Assembly (NCBI RefSeq): GCF_030272615.1
Contig: NC_081412.1
Span: 142,746,247 to 142,810,246 of the forward strand
Direction of reading: 5' to 3'
Source: Cryptomeria japonica
Taxonomy: Eukaryota > Streptophyta > Pinopsida > Cupressales > Cupressaceae
DNA length: 64,000 nucleotides
The notes below the pieces were generated by a model. The model saw only the letters and a list, made by a program, of their open reading frames with translations, searched no databases and was not told the origin of the DNA. Below are positions 43,770-54,834 of the stretch, one piece after another (the stretch's first letter is position 1; each line of letters starts with the position of its first letter). Position numbers and translations under genes: made by a program.

Positions 43770-44215
43770 CTAGTTATCTACACTTTCCTTTAAGTGATTA
43801 TAGTGTTGGAATGGATTTGGATCACCCTTTATGGTGATTTCAATGCCATTGTATGGGAATTTAACACATTGATGAAATATTGATGGTACAACTTGCATGG
43901 TATGAATCCATGGGTGGCCCAATAACATGTTGTACACTAGTTCTCTATCCAACACTTGGAAAGTAACCTCTGTTATTATAGGTCCTACTTGCACTGGTAG
44001 TGTAACTACACCTCTTGAAGGACGCTCTTCATCATCATAAGATTTGATGTTTATTGTTTTTGAAGGATCAATATGAAGCTCAAAATATCCCAATGCCTTA
44101 ACTAGCTTTAATGTATAGATGTTGAGACCAACTTCCCCATCTATAAGTACTCTTATGATTCTTCACTCATGTATGTAAGCTTCTAGATGTAGTGGGTCAT
44201 TATGGAGAAGTCTAT
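43770..44215 (-). pseudogene. Gyp-3 aspartic protease
   Basis: The active-site segment reads RVLIDGEVGLNIYTLKLVKA near 44090-44150; plant gypsy proteases usually have DGG or DSG, here the third residue is Glu. Then follow FELHIDPSKTINIKSYDDEE, RELVYNMLLGHPWIHTMQVV and QCVKFPYNGIEITIKGDPNP, the distal strands and the LLG/WIH signature. The frame is open from 44093 to 43770. The enzyme would process the polyprotein. Confidence 0.85.
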
Positions 44216-44796
44216 CACTGGGAACATCTTGTTCCTGTGAATGTAATATGGGTACCCTGTGCTAAATTCCCCACCATGGATTGGAAGGCATTTTCGTTTA
44301 TATCTCTATCAACTACTGAATCTTGAAGTGCTTTGTCTAGCATAGATTTATGAGTTGGTGATATACGCAATAGTTCAAAAAGTGATATCCATGCTAGGTT
44401 TTTCTTGAGTTGGTCAACAACATTATAGGTCCATATTGTTGGTGGTGGGTTTGATGGTACTCCTTGTAAAGTTACTTTAGATCTATGAGTAACTACTGCA
44501 TAGTCTCTGTCTCTGGGAGTTGTCATTATTGTAGCCACTGTATCATCTCTTGTGAGGGAACTGTCTGTAACATACGCTATATTATCAAGGTTTATTTCAT
44601 ATCCCTCCCTATAGTCATCATGTGCAAGTCTGACATCCATGATATGTGCTATAAGTTCATCTTCAAACCATCCTAAGTAAAATGGTTCTTCATGCTCCCA
44701 GTCCCTAAGACAGAGACTCTTGTCTTCATCATATTTCAGTGCTTCTAACAACATGCAAATTTGGTTATCATCGTTATAAGTGTCTTGATATTTCAC
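44215..44796 (-). pseudogene. Gyp-3 region between gag and protease, first DW module
   Basis: A 193-codon open frame contains LRDWEHEEPFYLGWFEDELI, AHIMDVRLAHDD and EINLDNIAYV near its start. The order and spacing correspond to the DW module found after the G-patch (LIDWDREG, LDWFE, DVRGG, VDLDRTTYF). Its later part (VTLQGVPSNPPPTIWTYNVV, DQLKKNLAWISLFELLRISP) resembles the stretch preceding protease in many plant gypsy polyproteins. I assign no function to the module. Confidence 0.7.
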
Positions 44797-44849
44797 ATCA
44801 CTATCAAATGCTTCTTATGAATCACCATTTACTACATCTCCTGAGCTAA

Positions 44850-46860
44850 TGGCATGAATAGTATAGTCGTATGAGACTTTTGTGTAGTTAGTTGTATTAT
44901 CTTGTGTTCCTAATTTACATGCCTTCCCTTTGTTATGTTTGACAAATGGATCTTTAAAGATGGTATGATTCGTGTTTGCTGAAGTTTTGTTGGTGTCAAT
45001 TGTGATGTCACCTTGATCGATTATATCTTGGACTAACTTTTTTTATTTATAGCAACTTGCAATTTTGTTACCTTTTGTATGATGATATTCACATTTTTCA
45101 CTATCATTCCATCATGTAGGTTTGAAAGGACCTAGTTCATAAATTCTTACTTCTAGTAAAGTGATCATGTTTGTCTGTATCAACTTTTTTAATGCTGATT
45201 CAATAGGTTCCCCTAGAGGTGTGTAATTCCTTTTTGGAGCATTTACCCTTGGAAATTTTGTGTACTTAGTTTGCACAACATTTACATTGGTTGATACACT
45301 ATTATTCTCTATGTGTGGACTATATGATTGACTTAGGCCTTGTAAAGACAACACCGGTTGAGTTTTGTTCACTGTACGAGCGTCTACAACACCATCGTTG
45401 GTCACATTTTTGTTTTTGGACCAAAATTTGGATTTATCATTTTTGTTGTTATTGCCATATTTCATGAGACCTTGTTCTACTAGTCCTTTCCTACACTTTA
45501 GGGCTTTTTTAGTGATTTGTTTAAATGTGGTCAAACATTGCATTTTTATTGGGTACTTGATTTTAGGGATTAAGTTTTCTGTAAACATGTCAACTTGCTA
45601 TGTTTCTGGAATAATAGTCTTGCATCTCCTATAGAGAGCTCTCCATCATTGTATGAAGGACGCAAATGTTTCATTCTCATATTATTTTGCAGCACATAAG
45701 TCCATCAAAGTGACTGGGGTTTCAATGTTATGCGAGAATTTAGCAATGAAATTTTTAGCTAATTCACCCCATGATGTGATAGTTGGTGGTAGATGTGAAA
45801 ACCACTCCAAGGCTGAGCCTCCTAGACTTTTAGGAAATAGTCTCATTAGATAAGTGTCTTTAGTTGCAACCTCTATACATGTCATAAAAAACTCTCTAAT
45901 GTAATCTCTAGGATCACCTTGCCCTCGATATTTGTTAAATTTTGGTGTTTCAAAATGTGGTGGGAAAGGCGACATGTATAATGTGTGATCAAAAGGATAA
46001 GGACGTAAGTCCTGCATTGTGTAGCTCTTTTTATCATTACCGGTTTGCATAGTTACCATCTGTTGTTGTAGATTCTGTACTTGTTGGGACAAAATATCTG
46101 TTTGAGTCAGGGGTACACTTTGTGTATGTATATTTTCCCACAAAAGGATTCGTGGTAGTATAACTAGGAGATTGTTGAAAGGTACTATAATTATGATTCT
46201 ATGTGTTATGAGTTCTGCTAGGTACTGTGAAATAAGAGACATGTGAACCCGTGTTGGACTGTGTCATACTCATTGTATTAGCGGAACCTGGGTTTGTATT
46301 CTAATGACTATATGTAGATCCTATAGAATAGGAAGCCAGAGGTTGAGCCACACTTGTTGTATGAGGAACTTGTATTTGAGTAGGTGCTGAGACACTTGAT
46401 ATTATCAGTATAGTCTGTGTTGGTGCACTAACATTTATTGTTGAGGATGATGCACTTGATTGAGAATTTGTGTTTGAAATGAAATTTGTTTGTATAGATG
46501 ATGTTGGTGCATTCTGAGGAAAACTTGAGGTCATCCTTGCATTTGTGTCATATGTGGTATTTGACTTCTATTTGGACCTAAAGTATTTCCTAGTGGTAAG
46601 ATTGTTGTGATATCAAAATCTTCAGGTAATTTGGCCCCATTTTGTAATAACAACGAGAGATATTTGTCCATATCATTATGTATAAGAGTGTCTAAGATCA
46701 TAAGGATATGTGGGTCCAGTTGAGATGAATCAATCTCTTTGTGTGTTAAATTTTGTTGTAGTTCATGTATTGTGGGCATTTCCTGAGAATTTTACTTTTG
46801 ACCATTTGATATGTCCATGTTCCAAGTTGGATTTACTGATAGGTCACTGTTTGGGTCCAT
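44850..46860 (-). pseudogene. Gyp-3 gag
   Basis: The likely start is the Met at 46860 (MDPNSDLSVNPTW). The capsid part at 45990-45640 is clear: FETPKFNKYRGQGDPRDYIR, FFMTCIEVATKDTYLMRLFP, GSALEWFSHLPPTITSW and LAKNFIAKFSHN. Further on, QVDMFTENLIPKI and FKQITKKALKCRKGLVEQGL at about 45600-45450 complete the capsid end, and CEYHHTKGNKIASCYK at about 45100-45045 is the Cys/His knuckle. The N-terminal third is serine-, threonine- and glutamine-rich. Several frameshifts and stops are present. Confidence 0.82.
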
Positions 46861-46998
46861 TTTACTTTTTGCCTTTTGTGACCTTGTGACGGGCATTTAA
46901 GACTTCTATATGAGGATGGTTTAGGACCTAATGCAAGACTCTAGACCCAAGACTCTAGACCCAAATATGGAATATGCAACACTAGACCAGACTCTTTA

Positions 46999-47202
46999 TT
47001 AAGGATTTTGACGTAAGACTTGTTGAGTATTTTGAGATTTCTGTAACGCAAGTTTTTCAAGCTCTTCTCTTAGAAGTTCTGCAACAATTTCTCTATCAAT
47101 TCTACAGGCAATTTTATACTCTCTATTTAGCTCGTACTTGACTCCTATATAATGAGGTGCATTTCTCTTTAATTGCCAGACTAAGTTACCTAGGAGACCC
47201 AT
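46999..47202 (-). other. Small open frame in the Gyp-3 5' leader
   Basis: A 67-codon frame (MGLLGNLVWQLKRNAPHYIG, REIVAELLREELEKLALQKS) precedes gag and has an amphipathic, Leu/Glu-rich middle. I do not recognise it. It may be a real upstream ORF of the element or chance. The 136 bases between it and the gag start hold nothing notable. Confidence 0.35.
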
Positions 47203-47297
47203 TAGGAAACATGCTATGACTTTATAGGATGATTGTGCAAATGATAATGGACTAAGATAGAAGTATATGAAATCTAATAAAGACCAAATTTAAAGAC

Positions 47298-47668
47298 GTA
47301 TATGAGGAGGATAATAAGGATGTAATGAGGACTTATGCAAGTTCTAAGGACATAAATGAGGACTATGAGGACTATGCAAGTTCTAAGGATGATAAAAAGG
47401 ACGTAAATGAGGACTATGCAAGGACTATGCAAGTTCTAAGGACGATAATAAGGACATAAATGAGGACTATGAGGACTATGCAAGGACTATGCAAGGACCA
47501 AGGACGATAATAAGGACATAAATGAGGACTATGCAAGGATTATGCAAGTTCTAAGGATGATAATAAGGATGTAAACAAGGACTATGAGGACTATGCAAGG
47601 ACTGAGGATGATAATAAGGACATAAATGAGAACTATGAGGACTATGCAAGGACTATGCAAGGACTACC
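47298..47668. repeat. Purine-rich minisatellite
   Basis: About six imperfect copies of a unit near 55-65 bp are built from AAGGACGATAATAAGGACAT and AATGAGGACTATGAGGACT with inner repeats of GACTATGCAAG. The plus strand is strongly purine-biased. It lies between the Gyp-3 leader and an unassigned segment and carries no open frame of interest. Confidence 0.9.
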
Positions 47669-48130
47669 TATGGTCACAAGTATGTAAAATTTTAAGTTTG
47701 TAGGATTGTCTGACATTTCAAAATGGACTTTGTTTCCATTAATTCTATGTGTAGGACAAGTTTGTTGTTTTCCAAATCTGAGAACAGTTGTTTGAAGATA
47801 GGTATAGCTGACTGAATGTGTTCTAACCAACTCTGAGAATTCAGAGATACATAACATAGGGTTTGAAATAGCCCAAAACTGACTCAATACTAGTCTGGTA
47901 TAGTGATACATATAAAAGCACAAAATACAATCTTACACTGGAAAGTGGAAACCATTCAATGAGGTCCTTACAATAAAATACCAAAACAAAATGAATAGAT
48001 AAAGAGGCTAGCAACACTGGATCCACTCCACGACACACAGTTCTCGGGCATGCTAGTCTCTCATACCTCGAAGATCTTATCACCAAGGGATTTTGTATTA
48101 TAATGCAAGGTACATGAAGGATATCTATGG
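47669..48130 (-). other. Unassigned segment between the minisatellite and Gyp-4
   Basis: No gene is supported. On the minus strand a TATATG-type box (GCTTTTATATGTATCAC) lies near 47900-47915, and the surroundings look like an LTR or leader. It does not match the putative Gyp-3 3' LTR, so I cannot assign it. Confidence 0.4.
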
Positions 48131-48199
48131 GGTATGATCCACACTCCCAAAATCACTAAATGTGGGATTTGGGCTACTAAGTTAGTTCTTATTGTCAAA

Positions 48200-49033
48200 T
48201 TTTGAGGGGTCCCAATCCAACGATGGATTCTTAGAGAAAGCCACTAAAGACGATCTGGGATATCAGGTTGCTCATTAGGTTCTTGTATAGAAAAATTTGC
48301 ATTAAGAGCACTTGGGATGTATGGTTCTATATGATCATTAGCTAATAATTATAATTTTATGGTCACTTTGGTACCATATCTTGTTCTGTAAAACATGTGT
48401 CACCAATCAGAAGACAAATACCCACCCAACTTGGCTGTGAAATCTCTGGACAAGCATAAAGAAAAGTAAGGTGGAAGATCTATGATGTAGACATCTTGTG
48501 GGATTGAGAAGTTTGGGCATGCATGCAATATGAGATCCAGATTTTTAATCACACCTATTGTTTACTGCTGTCCCATCTAACTGGACTACCCCTTTTGAAA
48601 GAGGCTCATATGTCAAACCTAGCTTATCAACTATCTTCTTTGGCATGACAGAACTACTTGCACCTGAATCAATCATACAATTATGCACTAGGTGCTGACC
48701 TATGATTAAAGTTAGATAAAAAGGAGGGGGTTTAACCTTCTAAGTTTGTTGTTCACCCTTCTTTTCTTGAGGGGCAATGGATAAGACTACTTTGGGTTGC
48801 TCATTTGGAAGCTCTTGTGACAAAGAGATATTAGACAAGGCATTTTTATGCAAATCCTTTTTCCTTGGAAGAGCTAAGGAATCCCACATTGAGACACTGA
48901 CAAGCATCTTTTTCAATTGATCCAAAATATTAAATGAGCTTGTACTAACCTTCTGCTGCCCTCTTTTAACAATAGAATCCTCTTGAACTTGTGCTATATG
49001 TAATTGACCTCTTGGTTGATCCTTGTTAACCAC
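48200..49033 (-). pseudogene. Gyp-4 protease with upstream linker
   Basis: The linker 49033-48740 is a Gln/Lys-rich open stretch (QVQEDSIVKRGQQKVSTSSF, NILDQLKKMLVSVSMWDSLA), like the pre-protease segment of related gypsies. The protease follows with CMIDSGASSSVMPKKIVDKL near 48700-48640, YEPLSKGVVQLDGTAV, then, after a frame change, ACPNFSIPQDVYIIDLPPYF and RDFTAKLGGYLSSDW. Homology fades after about 48250. Gyp-1 has the same active site and flap order. Confidence 0.82.
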
Positions 49034-49237
49034 TGGTTGCCCTTTTGGTAGGATTTGTATATTTGGAGTGGGTTGAGGTCTAGATGGTGCTTGTTGGCTT
49101 ATAGAAGCCTAGTTCATGTCTTTATCAGCTTGTTGTCCTATATCAATGGCTCTCTTTTTGGACCATGTATTGGCTACAATAGAAGTGTAGGACTGATTCT
49201 GATCTTGTGGCTGATTTACTCAAAATTCTTCACCTTG

Positions 49238-50640
49238 CTAATTGACCAAGGTAACATCCAGGCCTTGTTGAAAATGAGAAACTTGTTGATCATGAGTTCC
49301 ATGAGTACTATCTTTTGAGACAACAACATTATTTTGAACCATGAGTGCTTGATGTAGCATACCATTTGTACAAGTGGTTTGATTATAAGGTTGGTTGCAA
49401 GGATAACACCAATCATAATCTGATGCCATGTTGTTTTGAGCTAGGATGATATCTCTGGATATGCTGGTAGTGTTGGGATTGTAAGGTATATTGGATCTTT
49501 TGTTATAATTTCTCCTTTGACCCTGAGGGTTAGCTTGATAAGGAGGCTTGTTCTGCTGGTTATTCTGATAAGGGGCTTGATAAGGCTTGGTGTTCTGGTA
49601 AATTTGCTTCTCAATATTGGTCATTTTGTTACCAAAGCCTTGGAACATAGTTTTCATTTCATTTTTAAACTCCTAAAACTCTTGATTTGGGAGCGTGATA
49701 GTATTTTCTTGGGTTGCAACTTGATAATTCAGTGCTGGTAAAGGTGGGACAATGACTAGAGGAGACTCTAAAAGAGGTACAATAGGTTGTATTTCTAGAA
49801 ATATGGGCATTGGGGGCCTAGGGGCTATTTTACTAGCCTGAATTATATAGTTTTCTGCTCTAGTAGCAACAACAAATGCATTTGGTAGAGTATTTGCACC
49901 CATAGACTGAATCATGACTGAAATGTCACTATTAAGGGCCCTAAGATAAGATACAAATGCATGAGTAGGAGTAGGCCTTATTGTGACAGGTATTTTACTC
50001 CAAGTCTTCTGGAAACGAAAATTGAAGTCAGTCATTTTCTCTTGAGGGGATCTCTTTATGGTACTCAGTTGTTCTAATAGTGACAAATGGTCAGATCTAT
50101 CCTCAACTGTGAATTTAATCTATCACCTAGCTGATCCCAGGTATCAATTGAGTTTACACGTAGTCCTTTGAACCACTAAAGTGCTTTCCCTTTAAATGAG
50201 GTAGCCAAGAGTCTGATTGCAAAATTCTCTTGTGTGATATGATGTACACCACACAATGAAGCTACATCCCTTATATGTTCGATTGGAGTGGTTTGATCTT
50301 CTCCTATGAAAAAAGGTAGGCTTTTCAATGCTGCTACAAGAATATCATCATAATGAGTAAGATTCAAAGGGTTGCCTTGATTGAAAGGTACAAAAGGCTG
50401 AGCTCTTGGTAGAGCCATTGGGATAACAGGTGGATTTACTTGTTCTATCTGGGTAATAGATGGTTTAATTGGAGTAGTTTCAAAAAGAGGATTTATGCAG
50501 GTGGCAAAATTAGGCTGATAATTAGGTAGAGGAGAAGAATTAGATAGGAGATCAGAATCTGGAGTTTCCTGAAAAACTTCAACTGTCAACATTTTTGGAA
50601 ACTCAACAGTTGAATTTGTTTTTTTCTCTGTCTTTTTCAT
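49238..50640 (-). pseudogene. Gyp-4 gag
   Basis: The frame begins with a Met at 50640 and a polar N-terminus. The capsid part shows HYDDILVAALKSLPFFIGED, TTPIEHIRDVASLCGVHHIT, QENFAIRLLATSFKGKAL, a stop near 50175, then LSTIKRSPQEKMTDFNFRFQ and ALNSDISVMIQSMGANTLPN. The distal part has MASDYDWCYPCNQPYNQTTC at about 49430-49370, the same type of Cys/His cluster as Gyp-1. Frameshifts lie near 50090 and 49675. It would form the particle. Confidence 0.85.
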
Positions 50641-50869
50641 TGTTCTTGACCTTCTTTGTGATGGTGGTAGCTCAATATGCTCAACCGGATCCTCGCTCTA
50701 TCTGGTTTGATACTTTTTCATATGCTACAAAATATCACTGGATCTGCATAGAAACCAAGAAAATGAGTGGGCAGGCATGAAAATTGTTGCCTTTGAAGGC
50801 TAGAATTGCTACTCCTCACACCAAAAGCAGCAAGAGTGAATATTTGTTGAATTGAGATAGCTCAAATAG

Positions 50870-50888
50870 GTCCCACCGGGCGTGCCAA
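50870..50888 (-). promoter_or_regulatory. Gyp-4 leader start, putative primer-binding site
   Basis: Minus strand TTGGCACGCCCGGTGGGAC begins eight bases inside the LTR end (TGACA). This motif follows the LTR of many plant gypsy elements. I did not confirm the tRNA it would pair with. Confidence 0.65.
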
Positions 50889-50895
50889 AAACTAT

Positions 50896-53472
50896 TGTCA
50901 CTCAAACTACACTCGTAATACACAAGCTGAAAGCTCAAGCAACTTGGTGACACATGGGATAATTCTCAGGCTTGTGGGTTGCCTATAGTGAGAATTAACT
51001 CCAGATGAAGGGTTGGTTCCTTGTGAATAACTCTAAATCTTTACTAAAAAAAGGGATAAGAAAACTAAGAATGAAAATAGAATGACTTGCAAAATGCTAA
51101 ACCAAGGTGAAGCATCAATAAGATATCTCAAAATGATAGGGATACAGTCCTAAAAACACCAATATGCACAAATAGACTTATGATTCATAACACATAAATA
51201 TTTCATGCAAAGGATTTAAACTTCAAGAAATTGAAAGGAAAGAAAACTTTCACAATCAACCAAATGAATCAATTTATCACAATGCACAACTTGTGACTTA
51301 TAAATGAGACAAAAAATTTAAAGGTTATTTAGACAATAACACAATAAACTAACTCTCAATCATGAATAAGAAAATGAACTATAACGTCATAAGGCATAAG
51401 CTGGTAGTTTTTATTCAAAATTCTATCATAAAACTGCATATGAGCTACAAGAATGTATTCTCTGCTAAAACCAGCCAGAGAATTATCAAGAACTAGTGAA
51501 GAAAGATAAAAAAATTTCACTTTATACAAAAACCTTCCAAAATGTAGAGGAAAGATATCTTCCAAATGACTGAAGCTAAACTGCCACTAAAAATATCTTT
51601 TTTGAAAATGATCCTCTCGTAGAAATAAAAGCCACCCAAAAAAGGCTTCAAAACATGCAAAAAGAACTCATGCAATTCAGTTCAAACTCTTAGTCAACTA
51701 ACAGTTGACCCATATGGCACTCAAAATCAATCCTTATCACCTCAAGATCATGAAAAAGACTCGTGCAAAGTTTCTCTGAGCTCAAATTGGACCTCAAACT
51801 ACCTAATGGCTTCTCTTCTCATTTTGCATGGATCCCTGGATGCTACCTTGCCTGCCACCACTTTCGGCTTCTAACTATGACTAGCATTGCTTTCTTCATC
51901 GGGTCATCAAGTTAGCACTAAAACACTTATTCCAATGACCAATGATGCACTCCCAACTGAATTCTTCCTTAGCGGGCCCCACTACTTGTTTGCCAAGTTG
52001 TGGTGAATAAACACTATACATCTTCTAATCGTGGTATAGCAACCACCACTAGATCTTTAGGAACCTGTTCTGTATTTATCTCTCCTAAGTTTCTCTTTTA
52101 TGCCACGGTGTCGCCACGTGTCAACCACTGGTTCACTCGCAAGTCCACATTGTCTAGCCATTTCGACTTGCCACTAGACTTGGTCTGCCTTGGTTCTTCA
52201 TCTACTCTCTATCTCATGGCACATCCTCATTCATTCTTATCCCACCTGGACAACCACCTGAACTACCACGTCATCATTTTCTATGTCGCAGGGGATAACT
52301 ATCGAGCATCTTCATCATCCGGTATAGCGACGGTCGTTGATCTGCCCTCAAACTGCTCGATCTTTAGCACCTTAGCCACTCACCTTTTCCACATGTGCTT
52401 TGTTGCCAAGTCATGGAGATAATTGGTGAGCTTCTTTCTATAGCGGTATAGCAATAGCCCTTAGATTTTTCAGACTACCATTTATCTTTCTTGATCTTCT
52501 CAACCTTTAACCCTGGCTGATTTTCTCTCTTGTGCTGCGTGTCAACATGTGTCACCCCCTGATTGGCTCTGGAGATCCGCCTAGGCACCACCTGTCTGTC
52601 ATGCCTACAATGCGTCTTGCTCTATCAGATATCATTCTTTCAACCAAATTACTCCCTCAGTGAGCCATTTAGCACTCTCATCAAGCCTGAAGTTTCATTG
52701 ATATCTTCCTTTCGGTGGGACTAGTTCTGATTTCTTCAATATACCCTATGTCGATAGAACTGAGCCTTCGGTGAAACCTTTTTGGGACTCATCGTGGCCA
52801 AGGTCTGCTCAATATCGATGGAACTGGGCCTTTAGTGAAACCTTTTTAGGACTCATCGTGGCCATGTCACTAGCCACTGGACCACCACCTATCCTCCACC
52901 TGTCCTTGGACATATACCCTCTACCCCACCACATCATTAGTCGCCAAGTTGCGATGATACTTGGTGAGCATCTAACCATTTTGACATAGAAAATTTCATT
53001 GGATCACCATGATTTGCATCTAATCTTCCTTACTTTCTCTCTCTTTAGTCTCTTTCCATCAACCAATCACAAAATTAAGATGCCTTATGATGCGCATGCA
53101 TGTGGGGTCCACTGGGCAATGAGCCACTTCTTGTCAAAAGCTCGTAAGCTTTGACACTATAGTTATATGTGACTTTAGTTTTAAATACAAAAATGTTCCT
53201 CCCATGACCAATGTGGGATAAATTTTCTTCATGCCTAGCGACTAAAAATGCTTGGAAGTTCTCTGGACTTTTAAAACCCTCTTTGGCACCCAAGTAAAAA
53301 CTTTACATAGGCCAATTGCATTTGCTTTGAGTTTCGTTTAGCCTTACAGTTTTAATAGCCACATCATTTCATCTACAATGGAGCATAAATATCTCTATGA
53401 TCTACAACATACCGAGCTCAACCCTCGTGGGAGCCACATTTTAACCCACACGTTGTCTTACTTTCCTGTATT
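50896..53472 (-). repeat. Putative long 5' LTR of Gyp-4
   Basis: It starts on the plus strand with TGTCACTC at 50896 and may extend to about 53450, just before the OrfB-element LTR. The segment 51800-53450 is richer in GC, has several CCACGTGTC-like boxes (for example 52114, 52541), a TTTTAAATACAAA stretch near 53180 and a 64-bp tandem duplication at 52751-52878. No protein is supported. The far end of the LTR and a partner LTR were not found. Confidence 0.45.
52751..52878. repeat. 64-bp tandem duplication
   Basis: The block starting TCGATAGAACTGAGCCTTCG at 52751 recurs at 52815 as TCGATGGAACTGGGCCTTTA. Both copies carry GAAACCTTTTT and GACTCATCGTGGCCA, so the period is 64. Only two copies are present. 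Confidence 0.8.
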
Positions 53473-54553
53473 TGATGGTCTCAAAAAGCATTTAGAGGGG
53501 GGGTGAATCAGTGACACCAAAACACACACAACTTTAAACACTAACTGGTAGATGAACTTAACTATGAATTCGAACAAAATACATGCTATCCAAAATGAAA
53601 TAACAACGTCCACATAAAGTAGAACATCCACCATAACACAAGTGTTTATACATGGAAAACACAAATAGGTAAAAACCACAGTGAGATGGAACTCACAAGT
53701 TAACTATCTATAGTAATAGAAAATTGATCGGTTAAGGTCTTACAAAGAGCTCTGGTAGGAGCGAATCTTGTTAGAGATCCCAAGCTTGATTAGAAGCTTA
53801 TACCCTATTAAGAGTACTACCTTGTTAAGAGTAACCTTGTTGGAGGATTTTAGAGTCCAAACTAATGGATCACCTTGTTAGAGGATTTGTACAATGAAGC
53901 TTGTTAGAGCTTACCCGGTTAGGGGATTTTATTCTATTGTAATGATTAGAAAACAACAAGAAAGATTTGATCTATTCTGAGTATCACAAAACTTGCTTGT
54001 CACATTCAATACTGCTCTCCATCTAAACACTTATCGCTCTTTAGCAAAAGTATTTGCATAGATCACCTCTTCTATATTTGTTCTCTCTTTTTCATCTCTT
54101 TTGAAATTCTTCACTAAGATGTCTTTAAATAGACATTCAGACCTTATGTTAGCCGTAGGAACACAATTTCCTAGGTATAGTGTATCTAGACATTTAAACA
54201 TAACTCATCACAAAAATGACTGCCAAACAAACAGTGCTAGTAAAACCAGATACCAGTTAGAGTAGTCAATACTGGTTAGAATAAAACTAGTGAATCCTTA
54301 TCCTAGAATCTTCCACTTGATCTTCACCTTCAACTTTATCTTCACTTTGATGCCAACTTAGTGTTACCATAGGTTATCTCTTAGGCACATACTGGTTGAC
54401 ACAAAGTACCAGTTAGAGATAGAACTTAAACATATCGGTTGGTAGTGTAAACCAATTAAAGTTACACTGGTAGTCAATGTAATCATATATGTGTGTGAGA
54501 GTGTTTCATCAATGACAAGTGATGAATACATTACAATTATCATCAAGCCAACA
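53473..54553 (-). repeat. 3' LTR of the OrfB element (1,081 bp)
   Basis: On the minus strand it begins TGTTGGCTTGATG and ends GAGACCATCA. It has a GATTCACCCCCCCTCT segment near its end and an array of AATCCTCTAACAAGGTGA-like units (minus strand of 53790-53945), then CACTGTGGTTTTTACCTATT near 53664-53683, all paralleled in Cop-1 and Cop-2. A TTTAAATAG stretch (54128-54136) may be its TATA box. Confidence 0.85.
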
Positions 54554-54834
54554 ATCTCCCCCTTTGGCATTGATGGCAACACTTAGAGAATTTTAGAGTA
54601 ATACAATACTGCTAAGTGTGCATACATAATATATTTACATATTTACTCATATTCCCCTTTTAATTCAATACTCCCCCTTAATGCATGCATAAATACAAAA
54701 TTTTCAAAAAAACACACATATTATTACTCCCCCTTTGACAATAATGCCAAAATGATAAAGTAAAATATATACATATATATAGAAAATTTATATCAAAGTG
54801 TTCATCATATATTACAATTTCAAACAAGTTCATG
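54554..54834 (-). promoter_or_regulatory. OrfB element polypurine tract and conserved 3' tail
   Basis: The minus strand reads AAAGGGGGAGAT directly before the LTR (54554-54565). About 160 bases earlier is TTGGCATTATTGTCAAAGG then GGGAGTAATAATATGTG. Both match Cop-2 and Cop-1. The rest of the interval is non-coding. Confidence 0.85.

Larger units (their letters stand above)
36676..47202 (-). mobile_element. Gyp-3: Ty3/gypsy element with G-patch and RNase H downstream of RT
   Basis: On the minus strand, gag (46860 to 44850), a DW module and protease (44796-43770), G-patch (43442-43179), a second DW module (42650-42258), RT (42230-41280), RNase H (41330-40830), aRNH (40800-40391) and integrase (40385-39048) follow in order. 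The 3' LTR is the one split by TRG-2. I found no 5' LTR to the right. Stops and frameshifts are present in every domain but the frame is better preserved than in Gyp-1. It shares lineage with Gyp-2. Confidence 0.88.
48131..53472 (-). mobile_element. Gyp-4: 5' part of a Ty3/gypsy element (LTR, gag, protease)
   Basis: On the minus strand the putative LTR (from about 53.4 kb to 50896) is followed by the leader TTGGCACGCCCGGTGGGAC (50870-50888), gag (50640-49238) and protease (about 48700-48200). RT and everything after it are missing; the sequence ends near 48130. The lineage is that of Gyp-1 by gag, Cys cluster and protease. Confidence 0.75.

Noticed and set aside
47298-47668. Possible CRISPR-like array
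   Set aside because: There are no regular unique spacers and the units run into each other; it is a plain tandem repeat in a plant genome.
51800-53450. Possible host gene upstream of the OrfB element
   Set aside because: Frames such as 52000-52422 are short, have no recognisable motif and lie in the putative LTR of Gyp-4.
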